Assembly (NCBI RefSeq): GCF_000226115.1
Contig: NC_016457.1
Span: 2,728,001-2,792,000, forward strand
Length of the DNA: 64,000 bases
Origin: Thermothielavioides terrestris NRRL 8126
Taxonomy: Eukaryota; Ascomycota; Sordariomycetes; Sordariales; Chaetomiaceae
Reading direction: 5' to 3'
Numbering within the stretch: the stretch's first letter is position 1; the number at the start of each line of letters is the position of its first letter. Position numbers and translations under genes: made by a program. The notes under the pieces were generated by a model. That model saw only the letters and a program-made list of their open reading frames with translations. It had not been told where the DNA came from and searched no databases. Below are positions 33,357 through 43,714 of this stretch, one piece after another.

Positions 33357-33826
33357 ACAACATAGGAGGAGTGGTTCCCTCATTTTCCGGCGTAATTGAC
33401 TCATTCGTCAGAGTTGACGGACTCCAACACCTTGGCGGTGTAACCGACTTTCATGTGATATCGATGTCCTTAGATTAGGAGGGACAGTTGCCGCCATTAC
33501 CATGGCAGTCGCGTTCCGTTGTTGTGTGGTTTGCTTCCACCCCCCTTTTTTTTACTATCAACAGCGGGGAACAATGGATGCGGGGGACGAATCGAAACGA
33601 TATCTTTCATCGTATCCTTTCCCCTTGCTTCATCTCGTGAGCCGTGACATCTCTGTCTTGTTATTACACATTACCCAGTGCTTTTCCCCCTTAAAGAATT
33701 TACCGCGTTACAAAGAAACCGCCTTTTTTTTTTTTTTTTTTTTTTTTTTTCCCTCCGCACGCACAGAACTGAATCGCTTTCCGTCCTTGAGAGAAGGAAA
33801 GGATAAAAAAAGCACTAATCACAAGC
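33357..33826. other. Convergent intergenic region, CAND1 / ERG7
   Basis: About 470 bp of presumed 3' UTRs with a T27 run at 33724-33750. I see nothing else. Confidence 0.45.
33724..33750. repeat. Poly(T) tract, 27 nt
   Basis: Uninterrupted T27, about 75 bp from the ERG7 stop. On the ERG7 strand it is a poly(A) run inside the 3' UTR. Confidence 0.9.
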
Positions 33827-36299
33827 TCAGAGGACCGTGTCGTCGGGGTACTTGCGCGCGAACATGCCGAGCGCCTTCATCGTGAAGGTGAACTTGTAGT
33901 TGGGGTACGAGATCATGCAGCTCTTGTTGAAGACGCCCTCGATCGCCTCCTGCAGCCACTCGCCGTTGGGCTGCTGCCGCTCCATCAGCAGCTTGATGCC
34001 CTTCCGCAGCCGCGCCCGGTCCGGGTAGTTGGCCTTCATCAGGCCGATCAGCGCCCACGAGGTCATGACCACCTGCGACCCGGTCGGGTGCTCGACGTAT
34101 TCGCCTGTCTCGCAGGCCTGGGTTGCGGAGGGAGGGGAGGGTTAGTGAAGGTATTATGATATCGGTGGTGATGGTTAGGCGCTAGTGTTGGTTGGGAAGG
34201 AAAGGCGGGAGGGGTTGGGCGGAAGGAAGGGAAGGGAGCTTACCTTGTAATGCTCCGACCATCCGCCGTCTTCCCGCTGCTTGGAGATGAGGAAGTCGCA
34301 CCCCCGCCGGGCGTGCGTGCTGTTCTCGTACGTCTCTCCAATGCTGGCCAGGCTCTCGAGCGCGAACATGGTCGCGTAGGTGAAGCAGATGCCCCAGCTG
34401 CCGTACCACCCGCCGTGCGGCAGCTGGTTGGTCTTGATCCAGGCTACGGCTCGGTTGATGAAGCGCTCGATCTCCTTGGGCCGGTAATCCGGCCAGTGCT
34501 TGTGGAAGAGCGAGAGGGCGGTGACCACGGCGGTCGTGCACTCCGGGTACTCGTACTCCACCATGATTCTACCGAATACCTCGGCCGCGTTGAGCATCTC
34601 CATCCATGGGCCGGCCCGGGGTGGCTCGTAGGACGAGCAGCTGCCGTTGGGGTTTTGATAGGTCAGGAGGGTGTCGATGGCGTCGAAGATGCGCTGGTCG
34701 TCAATGAGGGTGGGGAAGCCGGGCGTTTTCTGCAGGATGATGACGGATTTCAAGGCTTCGGATATGCAGTCGCTCACGGCATAACCCTGGTCTTTGTTGC
34801 TGAAGGCCCAAGCTCCCTTGCGTTGTTGTCGGTAGCACTTGTCCTGGTCCTTGACATTCTCACGGATCTGCTGGTCGTCGAGGAACTCGAGCGCTTTGAG
34901 CAGCATGGGTCGCCAGCGCGGATCCTCGGTGAGCCCTGCGTCCATGACTGTCTGGATCGCAAATGCCGTGTCCCAGCACTGCACTCCGTTGGTGCCGTTG
35001 GCGAGGAGGCCTTCCTTATTTACCCAGAGGAATTCGTTCGCCCTCTCCTTGTGCCTGCGCACGGCATAGGTGTCCGGGCCACCATGAGCGTACAGACAGA
35101 CGAGGTTCATGGGCCCGGATACGGTGGCTAGGTCCAAGCAGTCCGTGTTCTCGTTCTCCATCTCAATCAGCTTCATAGCCCAGGCTTCCGCCTTGTCGGA
35201 GAGGGGCTTCACTCTGAAATACGGCTTCCAGATATTGGCAAGAAACCAATTGATCAAATTGAGGAGCCAGGACTTGGGGTGGTAGTTGTCCCTAGGGTTG
35301 ATGGTGTTGCGGTTCCCGGCCCAGTCAATCTTGTCCCAATCCTCGACGAACAGCTCCTTGCGGAGGGAGCGGATGGTTTCGGTCTCTTCGGCCCGCCATC
35401 GCCTGGACCACAAATAGCTCATGGGCAAGAAGACCTGCCGAATGTGGATCCACCACCTCCAGGGCGCAAAAGGAACGACGTCTGGCAGAAGCCACAGCTC
35501 AGGCGGCACAGGATTGACGATATCCCAGTCGGCCACGCCCAAGACGGCGAGCCACCACTTTGCCCAGTGGGGGGAATGGGTCGCGCCGCCCATCTTGTGC
35601 AGGGTAGCGCGGGCTTTGACCATCTTGGGGTGGTCGGCGTCGACCCCAACCAGCCGCAACACGGTGTAGTTGAGCGTTGTGCCAAACACGGAGGTCTCTC
35701 CCTCGATGTGCAGGCCCCAGCCGCCATCTTCGGGATGCGCGCGGGCGAACAGGTAGTTCTTTATTTCGGTGGCGTAGTACCAGGGGATCGGGGTCTTGGT
35801 CGCATACCACGCGAGGACGACGCAAGGGAGCAGGAACATGGGGCCGCCGTATTCACAACCCCAGTGGCCGCTGGGCAGTTGGAGCTTTTCGAAGAACTCG
35901 AGACCGTTGCGCACCGCGTCGAGAGGGCTCTTGGCCTTCGGGAGTTCAGGGAGATCCTGTGGCCAACGGAGTCAGCGACGACCGCGGCAGGATACAATTG
36001 TGCATTCGCACGGAGCGGCAGACACGCACCAGCGGCAGACCCAGATAGTACTTGTCCGCGTAGGTTTGGGGCCATTGCTTGAGCGCATCGTCATCTTCGA
36101 GGTAGCACCACGTGTGCCGGCCGTGGTCATCTCGCATGCGCCACCGGGCGTAGTCAGTCCTCTCCTCGATCCCGCCCCTCACGCGCTTGGTGGCGTGGTC
36201 CTCATCGTCGGCATTGCTGAGCCGCTTCCTGGTCGAGCCCTTTTCCAGGAGCGGTTTGGTGTCTTCTTGTGCCACAGCGCTGGCTTTTCTCCGGGCCAT
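33827..36299 (-). CDS. ERG7: Lanosterol synthase (oxidosqualene cyclase)
   Basis: Cyclises 2,3-oxidosqualene to lanosterol, the first sterol of the ergosterol pathway, on ER or lipid-droplet membrane. Exons on the minus strand, 36299-36030, 35956-34244 and 34117-33827, give 757 aa. QW-type repeats recur through the protein ([72 protein letters not shown]). The catalytic acid motif appears as DCISE near residue 485 ([12 protein letters not shown]) instead of the commoner DCTAE; the aspartate is retained. [20 protein letters not shown] and the C-terminal [20 protein letters not shown] are typical. A basic [20 protein letters not shown] segment opens the conserved N-terminus. The gene is divergent from SPO11. 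Confidence 0.97.
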
Positions 36300-36820
36300 C
36301 TTGGACCCTCTCCGCTGCTTCGCTGCGTTGGTCGGATTTCAAGATGCGTGTCGCTGCAACTTTCGCGCCCTTTCTCTCCTCGGTGCTGTGCTGGGTCCCC
36401 AGCTTTATTGTACAGTGGGAATTGCGGAACCAAGCGATTGGATCACCGATTGATCGGAAGGACCCGTGTTCCCCTGTCTCATGCAGCCAATCCAGAGGCT
36501 CCACCTGCAGCTCCCCTGCTGGTCTAACTCGGAAACCAGCCGATGGGGCCCATCCAAGACGGAGCTCGCCCGTTGGGCCGTTGCACTGCCCACATATGGC
36601 ATCCCAAGAGGGAAGGAACGAGCGCGTCTTCATGAAGCCATGCAAGTTGCTGCCTTGCTTCCGCCCTGGCATGACCTCGACCTGGCGCAGCACCAGTTTT
36701 CTCTTGTTTGCCTAGGTGTCCTCTTTAATCTAGGTTACAGCACTCCTTCTCCCTTTGGCGCCCTGGTACCGGGTATATCTTTTGAGCAAACTCAGTTTAA
36801 GAGTTTCCGCATATAGAAGT
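36300..36820. promoter_or_regulatory. Shared divergent promoter ERG7 / SPO11
   Basis: 520 bp between the divergent starts. CCAAT-box words lie at 36487-36491 (plus) and 36437-36441 (as ATTGG). The latter overlaps GATCACCGATTGATCGG, a partly palindromic stretch. No ORF is supported. Assignment of any factor is inference. Confidence 0.4.
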
Positions 36821-38473
36821 ATGTTTTCCCCTCCCGGGAGGTCGAGCGTTTCTCCTCGGCAGGATTCGAGACAGCCGCACGAAACCGCCTTCAACTCCGG
36901 TGATGTAGTACAATTTCCCGCAGCGTCTCATCGAGGCGCGGGCGCGCTGTCTCAGATTGAAGCTTTGCTTGAGGCGATCGTGGATGCAGTTCACAGTGGC
37001 GACGAACTCGTTATCCCCTACCGAAGCGTTCGGTCTCCTCAAAACACAAGTGACGCAGGCCTAGTGTCCGCTGACAGAGATGGCCGCTCGACTGATGGTG
37101 TGAGGTTCCCTGGTCGTACAATCCAGGAAACCTGGAAGTTCGGTACGGTCACCAGCAAGGGATGCGTAGCAATTATGCTCATCTGGCTGATCCAATCCAG
37201 AAGCTCTATTTCGCATCATTGAACTCTCCCATGCAGCGCTGCTCTCTGGACACGTCATAACGAAAAGGTAAGACCAGAGACCATGGTCGTCCCCAATTGC
37301 GATTCGAATTGCCCCGCAATCTGTCTGACTTGTTCAGAAACATCTATTACCAGAACCCTGAGTTGTTCAGGTCACAGAGCGCCGTTGACAACATGGTGGA
37401 CAACCTCGCCTTCACACTTGGAGTCGGCCGCGAGGATCTGAACATTGTGAGTTTCTCGTGAAACCAGCCCTTCCATGCCTTGGCTGATTGTCGCAGGTCG
37501 CTGCTGCCAAAGGTCTCGTTTCGGGTCCGATTGATTTGATTCTCTGTGACGGCTCAATTCACAGCTGCGATACTTCCACTGACACAGTATGGAACCGGCC
37601 TGCTCACAGACGTGTGTCCCGGTAACTGATTGTCTCAGGGGGTGCTGTTGCCATCCGTCGCTTCGATCCGTCAGATCAACTTCCGCGCCGCGCGGTGGCT
37701 GCTGGTAATTGAGAAAGAGGTATGACGCTGCTCAAATGCAACCAAACAGCTTCTCGGCCGGCGACTCACCCTGATACAGGCCACATTTCGGACATTGGCC
37801 GCTTCCCAATACTACAAGACCTCGAAAGCAGGACACGGGATTCTCTTGACCGTAAGCAGCCATGATCGATTCTGGCTGGTGATTGCTGACTGATTCATGT
37901 GAGCCATAGGCCAAGGGGTTTCCAGATCTAACCACCCGGCGTTTTCTGTGCGCTCTCCATTCCATTCGGCCTGATCTGGGCATATCTGTTCTGGTTGACT
38001 TCGACCCAGACGGGGTGGCAATTATGCGGACCTACAGGTATGGCAGCAAACGCCTTGGGCATGAAGAGAATGTCGCAACACCACAGCTCCGATGGCTCGG
38101 TATCCTCAGCGACGACATCCTGTTGGACGTAACTTCGGGCGACAACGAGAGCCAGGAAGGCAGCCAGAGTCTGCCCGGCCAAGAAACTTCCATCCAGGGT
38201 TCACAAAATGAGAGACCTACGAAGAGGGCGAGGGTCACCAAGGCAAACACACCGGCTGAATCTATTTCCCCGCTTAGCCAGCGTGACAGGAAGAAGGCGG
38301 TTGAAGTGATGAGAGAGATTTCGGCCGCAGGAAGCATGAATGGTGATGAAGCAAATCAGATGCGGGAACTGCAGCGCATGTTGATGCTCAACATCAAAGC
38401 CGAGATGCAGATGGTGGACAATTACGGGGATATTACTGGCTGGCTGGACATAAAACTGACAGTACAGATCTAG
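36821..38473 (+). CDS. SPO11: Meiotic recombination endonuclease Spo11
   Basis: Topoisomerase VI A-like protein that makes the meiotic double-strand breaks, becoming covalently linked to DNA through a tyrosine. Seven exons: 36821-37142, 37201-37267, 37338-37446, 37497-37586, 37639-37719, 37780-37851 and 37910-38473. All phases close, giving 434 aa. The winged-helix core reads ALFRIIELSHAALLSGHVIT then KRNIYYQNPELF; the second Tyr (about residue 134) is the expected catalytic one. Then come VDNMVDNLAFTLGVGREDLN, VAAAKGLVSGPIDL, the Toprim Glu in LLVIEKEATFRTL, GFPDLTTRRFLCAL and the metal-binding VDFDPDGVAIMRTYRYGSKR. The C-terminal 90 residues after SDDILLDVTS are a divergent Ser/Gln-rich linker with PTKRARVTK, a possible nuclear signal. 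Six short introns (50-70 nt) are usual for fungal SPO11. Confidence 0.95.
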
Positions 38474-39034
38474 TTGTCCCCATGTTTGCTGGCGCCTAGT
38501 TGCTCTTGCTATAGTTCACCTAGTTTGCTTGCAATTCTAATTCAACATAATTTCCCAAGGGAGACAAAGGATCATTGACCAGTTGGATGGATCTCAAGTC
38601 ACGAACAAAGAAACCAAGTACATAAACAAGTGCTTTGTCTTTTGCTTGGGACACGGATCTAATGTTCTGCCGACGAGATGAGATTCTGCCCCAGGTGTAG
38701 TGCGCATTCGGCCTTTTGCCACCTAGAAAGACAGGATGCGATCTCCCGGATATCTAGGTAAGAAGTTCTAATCCTAATGACTCAGGCCACAGTCCCTCCA
38801 GACACACTCTGTGTCGCATTCAGGGGATTACAGTGCGGGCGATTCTATATATGCGTATCCCGCACTGTTTGGGCCACTATCAACACTCCAAAAATTTTGG
38901 CGGGCCGTGATGTCAAACTCAATCAGGCCCAGGCATGCTCTCAGTCGATTAGCGGGTCGGTCCGTTTCACTGATACCCAAAGCTCATTTCACTTTTTGAC
39001 ATCGAAAAAGTAACATTGCTTCCAGAGTGATAAA
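38474..39034. other. Intergenic region, SPO11 3' / YAR1 promoter
   Basis: 560 bp without a supported gene. It is slightly AT-richer than the coding surroundings. Nothing distinctive. Confidence 0.4.
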
Positions 39035-39808
39035 ATGGCACCGCAACTAAGCGAAGACGAGATCGACGACCTCCTGTATGCGGCCCGCACAGGTGACACG
39101 GATGAGCTCACAGGCCTGCTCTCGTCACTAGCTGAGCGGGAAAAGGTGTCGCCGGCGGAAATCCTCGCCAGCGCGCGGGACGAGGGAAAGTCGACATGTC
39201 TGCACATGGCGACGGGCAATGGTCACGTTGGTGAGTCATATTGTGTGTTGGTTTTCATTAGGGATTGATCCTATCTCACTTCCACAAGACCCCAACCCAC
39301 AACTTTTCAATCCTTCTCATTCACTTCACGCGAACCTCCCAACCCAACCAAACCCGACATCATACTCTAACTAACCTCTTCCACCCACTCCCACCCCAAC
39401 CAACCAGAAACGGTCTCCTTCCTCCTCTCGCACTTCGCCTCGCGCCCGGACGGCGAGCGGCAGGCCTTCGTGGACGCGGCCAACGAGTACGGCAACACGG
39501 GCCTGCACTGGGCGGCGCTGGGCGGCCACCTGGCCGTCGTGCGGCTGCTGGTCGAGCGCGGCGGCGCGTCCGTGGCGCTGGCCAACGACAAGAACTACGT
39601 GCCGCTCGACCTGGCGAGCTTCGGCGACAAGGCCGACGTCGTCGACTACTTCCTGGCGCGGAGCGGCGGGCTGGAGGGCGAGAACGGGCTCGATGGGGCT
39701 GTTGCCGGGGTGAGTTTGGAGGAGGGGGAGGAGGGGGGGGAGGAGGACGCGGAAGGGGAGAGCAAGGGGAAAGGGAAGGCTGGAGAGGAGGGTTCGCGTG
39801 CTGCGTGA
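39035..39808 (+). CDS. YAR1: Ankyrin-repeat protein Yar1 (uS3/Rps3 chaperone)
   Basis: Yeast Yar1 is the dedicated chaperone that escorts ribosomal protein Rps3 to the nucleus. Exons 39035-39230 and 39408-39808 give 198 aa, matching the yeast length of 200. N-terminal LSEDEIDDLLYAARTGDTDE is followed by ankyrin repeats: KSTCLHMATGNGHVGETVSF, YGNTGLHWAALGGHLAVVRL and KNYVPLDLASFGDKADVVDY. The tail is acidic and Gly/Lys-rich (SLEEGEEGGEEDAEGESKGK), as in Yar1. The assignment rests on the overall match in length, repeat order and acidic tail; a generic ankyrin protein is the alternative. The 177-nt intron is long for this window and C/A-rich. Confidence 0.85.
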
Positions 39809-39913
39809 TGATGGGTCATGATCATGGGAATGAAATCTGGAGTGCCGGGACAACAAAACGCGCGGCGGCTGATGTTACGATTGCTCTGCCTCAGACGGAG
39901 AGGGTCGGTCGTC

Positions 39914-40785
39914 TCATTGTGCTGGCTTCAGTGCGTACATCCTGACGGGCAGCAGCTTCGTGGTGCCCGTGTTGAAGCCTTTTGCCAGTTCGGCCTGAAT
40001 GAGGCGCAAGCCTGCCTCGGCGAAGATACGACGGAAAGTGCGGTCCTCCCTGCAGGGTGCCGTCAGTTTTTCCCCTTGCAGAAGAGAGACGGAACACAAT
40101 AAAGCGCCGCGTACCTGGTGACGCTGCTGTCGAGGTCGTCGAACTCGTCCGCGCCGCTCGTGCTGTTGTTCTCCTTGACAACAATCAGGCCGTCGTCCGG
40201 GTTCAGCGCCGACTTGCACCGCTCTAGGAAGCGGACCAGCTGCTCGTCGGTCAGGTGCGCGACGCACCACTGGATCCAGATCAGGTCGTACTGCACGTCC
40301 GGCGAGGGCTGCCAATCCTCCAGGCCCATGGTGAAGACGGTCCTCACCCCGGGCTTGCCCTGCAGCGCGGCCGTGAACTTGGCGATGGGCTCAATGACAT
40401 CGACCTGCCGGGCGATGCCGTCGAGGAGGAGGCCCTCGGTGATGCGGCCAATGCTAGGAGCAGGAGAAATGATTTTTTCTGGGTTAGACTCGGTGTGCCC
40501 CGCCATTGAATTATTCGCCATCCGCACCAGTGGTCAGTGTTCAGCGCTCACTCACCCAGCCCCGCCCTCGAGCGCGCTGGCAACCATGCGTTGGCCTGGT
40601 TTGGACCCGATTCCAAACTTGGCGAGGAAGTTGCGCGAGCCGCGCAGGTCGACCCTGCTGACCTGCGGAAAGCCGCCGAGCATGCCGTTGACGTCGGCCG
40701 TGACGCCCTCCCAGTACTTCCGCCCGGCGTCCCGGCTGATGAGCGAGTCGACCTTTCGACTCCGCGCGTTGCTGTTCTCTGCCAT
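39914..40785 (-). CDS. TAE1: Protein alpha-N-terminal methyltransferase (NTMT1/Tae1)
   Basis: SAM-dependent enzyme that methylates the exposed alpha-amine of X-Pro-Lys N-termini; yeast Tae1 targets Rpl12 and Rps25. Exons on the minus strand, 40785-40556, 40453-40115 and 40049-39914, give 234 aa, the family length. Seen: GRKYWEGVTADVNGMLGGFP, SRNFLAKFG, the SAM motif LEGGAGIGRITEGLLL, VDVIEPIAKF, the substrate-site stretch DLIWIQWCVAHLTDEQLVRF, GLIVVKENN with the family's KEN, and C-terminal RRIFAEAGLRLI and VRMYALKP. The first intron splits the GAG|IGR motif. The gene converges on YAR1 with only 105 bp between stop codons. Confidence 0.94.
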
Positions 40786-41732
40786 GGGTCTATTTGTACG
40801 GCTTGGTTTACGCAGAGGTGGTCGCGTTCCGCGTTCTGCTGTCCACGCTGTCGTTTCGCTGCTGACTCGGCTGTCGGAGGGGCAGTTGAGACTTGAGAGA
40901 TGTCGGCGGCGAAAGCGGGACAGCAAATGCAGTGAAGGGTTAGGGTGAGACTCTGCCACCATTGAACCGAACGGTGGAGCCCGCTGCGCTTGTGTGCGGA
41001 GTAAGTTCAGTGGTTGCCAGGTTTTGGCTGTTTGTTTGGGGCTTCAAGCCCGCGAGCAATGGAGCACTCATCACAGTTTGCCCGCAGACGCTGACGAGTT
41101 TGGCAAAATTTGGGAGTAAAGGCCTTCGCTTTGACTATGACGGTATTGTCAATCCTTTCGCGTGAGGTGACTCTGCTTCCAATCTTCCAAACAATTCGAA
41201 CGTGTATTTGATTAAACAACACCACATAAATACCAGGTAAGGTTGTAGTCAAAAGTGCCTGGATATTCCATTGCTAGCCACAGACACATTCTCTTCTCTC
41301 GGGTCTTCCTGTCCGCTATGGTTGCTGCATTTTCCATAACGGCAAAGCTGTTCAAGCATTCTCTGGCCGCCTGCCAAGTCATGCGAGAACAGCCGGGTTA
41401 TTCACAAGCTATTGTGGCATCGGCTAGGTGTCTGCATTCCCGCAGAGTAGCCATTGATGGTCAGCAGATCTGTTCTTCACATGCTATTTTTCTATTTTCA
41501 GATGAGACCAGGCTGCTTCGCCTGCATTTCGACATATCTTGAGCGGCGTGAGTGAATAACAATGCGCATGTAATAAATTCACTGGCATCTCCTGCTCTCT
41601 TCCGCACTCATTGCCTGCCCCATCTGCCTACATTGCCAAACCAAGTTGGTGTTTCCACAAGGCGTCCTAGTATCTTGCCACACTATTTCTTTCGTATATA
41701 CTCCCAGAACGGCAATCAACCCATCGTCCAAA
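40786..41732. other. Divergent intergenic region, NTMT1 / coiled-coil protein
   Basis: About 950 bp, no supported gene. A GCGGAGTAA variant of the TACGGAGTA word lies near 40996. The part near 41200-41300 is AT-rich. Confidence 0.35.
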
Positions 41733-43127
41733 ATGCCGAAGTACCTGAATTCGGCCGCTTATGACCTCGCCAAGCTCCAGGACAAGTGCGAGGCCCTGGA
41801 GAAAGAGAACAGGCAGCTCAGGAGAGAACTTGCGATGCTTCGCGTCTCTGCCGAGCTGTCTCCCTGCCCGAAAAGACGGCTGAACGCCGTCTCGCCCGCC
41901 TTCACCGCGGTCCCGTCGTCTTCGTCTGCCCCCTCCGCGCCAGACCCCTCCGCGTCCGCCTCCTCGATCGCCTCACCCCGCCGCGAAAAATCATACATGA
42001 AGCCCACGATCTCGTCTCAACGCAGGGAAGTGGCCGCGAGACGAAAGAGCGACCAATCCCTTGCGGTCCGCAATGTGTCCGCTCCTTTCACCATCAACGG
42101 CAGGCGCTGGACATACAACGACGGGAGACTTTTCGCCGCGGACCCGGTCAACGGAGGAGAGCTGCCCCGGTGCATGCGCGACACCGAGGCCAGCCGGAAC
42201 AGGAGGGAGGCCACCAGAGCGCACCGGGAAAACAGGGTCCGAGAGCAGCGCATGGTGCGCAGCGCGGAGGCCGAGCCTGATGAGAACGAGGCCCATGACG
42301 ACACGGGCATCCGATCTCGTACGGACGACAAGTGGCAAGCGGGCCAGTTGGATGCAGCGGACACAGGACTGAACGATCCGGCGACAGCCACCGGGGAGTC
42401 AGGTGGCGATGACGGGTTTACGACCTTTCCGCTGGAGTGTGGCTGGGCTGAGGAAGAAGACAGCGATGAGTCTTTAGACCTGGATCTTGGGCGCGGTTAC
42501 GTCAACTGGATCGAGGCCGAGCCACAACTGGCCAACGTATTCCAGAACGACGAGAAAGCGCTGCGAGGTCTTCGCAGAGCCCACCGCCTGGCCCTCGCCG
42601 CGCTCTGGACCGCATGCCGCAAGGGCTGGCCTCCCATCTGGCAGAAAAAGTGGGAAGCAGGACCCAGCTTCATCGGGTCCTGCTACGGCGAGCTTCGCCA
42701 CGCGACGAACGGGTGGACAGCAGTCCCGTCGCTGACCCGCATTCTGCACGGCCTGGCTGAGCTGCGGAACTACGTCTGCCACCCGAGCCCCTGCAGTGAC
42801 TACTTCGCCTTGGCGGGCTATGACAACTACCTCCAGCACGCCGAATACTTGACCGCTGCGCTCGACGATGAGGCCCGGCCGCGGAAGCTACGGCGGATCC
42901 GCGAAGAGTGGCGCTCTGAGGCGTTGAGGACGCTGGCGGAGATCGAGGAGCGCGCACCGCTGGCCGAGCTGCCCGGGTGCGATCTGGAACGCTTGTGGAA
43001 GCCCAAGCATAAGAAAGTGTTTGGGCGCGTCATACGGGCCGAATGCGGGTCATTGGCAAGGGCAAACTTCCCCCGAGTGGTCGTCTCGGCCGCTGAGACA
43101 TGGGCCGAGTTCAGCGGATTAAGTTGA
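41733..43127 (+). CDS. Uncharacterised protein with N-terminal coiled coil
   Basis: Single exon, 464 aa. I do not recognise a family. The first 40 residues form a leucine-zipper-like coiled coil (LAKLQDKCEALEKENRQLRR, then ELAML). Next is a Ser/Ala/Pro-rich linker, a basic stretch (SQRREVAARRKSD), a short folded-looking block (FTINGRRWTYNDGRLFAADP), and an Arg/Glu-rich helix. An acidic zone follows (ECGWAEEEDSDESLDLDLG). The C-terminal 190 residues are rich in Trp and Leu (ALAALWTACRKGWPPIWQKK, LTRILHGLAELRNYVCHPSP, LERLWKPKHKKVFGRVI) and look like a helical domain. The frame remains open upstream to 41646, but the ATG at 41733 (CCAAAATGCCG) has the best context. No transmembrane or signal segment is visible. 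Confidence 0.65.
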   Translation: MPKYLNSAAYDLAKLQDKCEALEKENRQLRRELAMLRVSAELSPCPKRRLNAVSPAFTAVPSSSSAPSAPDPSASASSIASPRREKSYMKPTISSQRREVAARRKSDQSLAVRNVSAPFTINGRRWTYNDGRLFAADPVNGGELPRCMRDTEASRNRREATRAHRENRVREQRMVRSAEAEPDENEAHDDTGIRSRTDDKWQAGQLDAADTGLNDPATATGESGGDDGFTTFPLECGWAEEEDSDESLDLDLGRGYVNWIEAEPQLANVFQNDEKALRGLRRAHRLALAALWTACRKGWPPIWQKKWEAGPSFIGSCYGELRHATNGWTAVPSLTRILHGLAELRNYVCHPSPCSDYFALAGYDNYLQHAEYLTAALDDEARPRKLRRIREEWRSEALRTLAEIEERAPLAELPGCDLERLWKPKHKKVFGRVIRAECGSLARANFPRVVVSAAETWAEFSGLS

Positions 43128-43714
43128 TACCCGGAGCAAACGCTTCCTCTTTCTTGCGGCTGGTCGAGTTCAACCTCAACCCGAGCTTGAACGTGGTACC
43201 GATGCTGGTCAGAAGCTGCAGTACAATCGTCCAGACTTGGCATTTCTATATGATGGCCAGACTGAATCAACACCATGATTAGAACAATTCCTGTTGGCAA
43301 CCCCAGGCCTTGGACCGGAACCTATCGATTTGAATCAAGCCCGGACCCGACGCGGCTGCCGGTCTTTCACGAAACTGATCGTTGGCGGGAGGAGAATGTG
43401 CAGCCGGATACATTTAATATTATTTTTGTCGTTTAATAACAAGAAGTGAGGTAGTACCAGGCCTACCTGCACAAAAAGAGTTAATTCAGCTAACGTAAAC
43501 TCAGGTAATCACACTTCATGCCATGGGATCAGTCAAGTTGGGGAGGATGGGAGGGACCAATCCTGCAGGTCAGACATACTCCCTGCCGCTAATTAGGTAC
43601 TCAAATTCCCTAATTTTGCCCCAATCCAGGGCTAACAAGTATGCCAAGTGCAGCTAGCCAATCGCTGCTAGAGAAGTTGAGAACAGGGAGATCATGAATA
43701 GGTTACACCGGCTC
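43128..43714. other. Convergent intergenic region
   Basis: About 590 bp. The 43380-43690 part is noticeably AT-rich relative to the rest of the window, with no ORF. Presumed 3' UTRs. Confidence 0.4.

Noticed and set aside
38036..38041. AG|GTATGG donor-like site inside the last SPO11 exon
   Set aside because: Reading through gives conserved TYRYGSKRLGHEEN, so no intron is needed.
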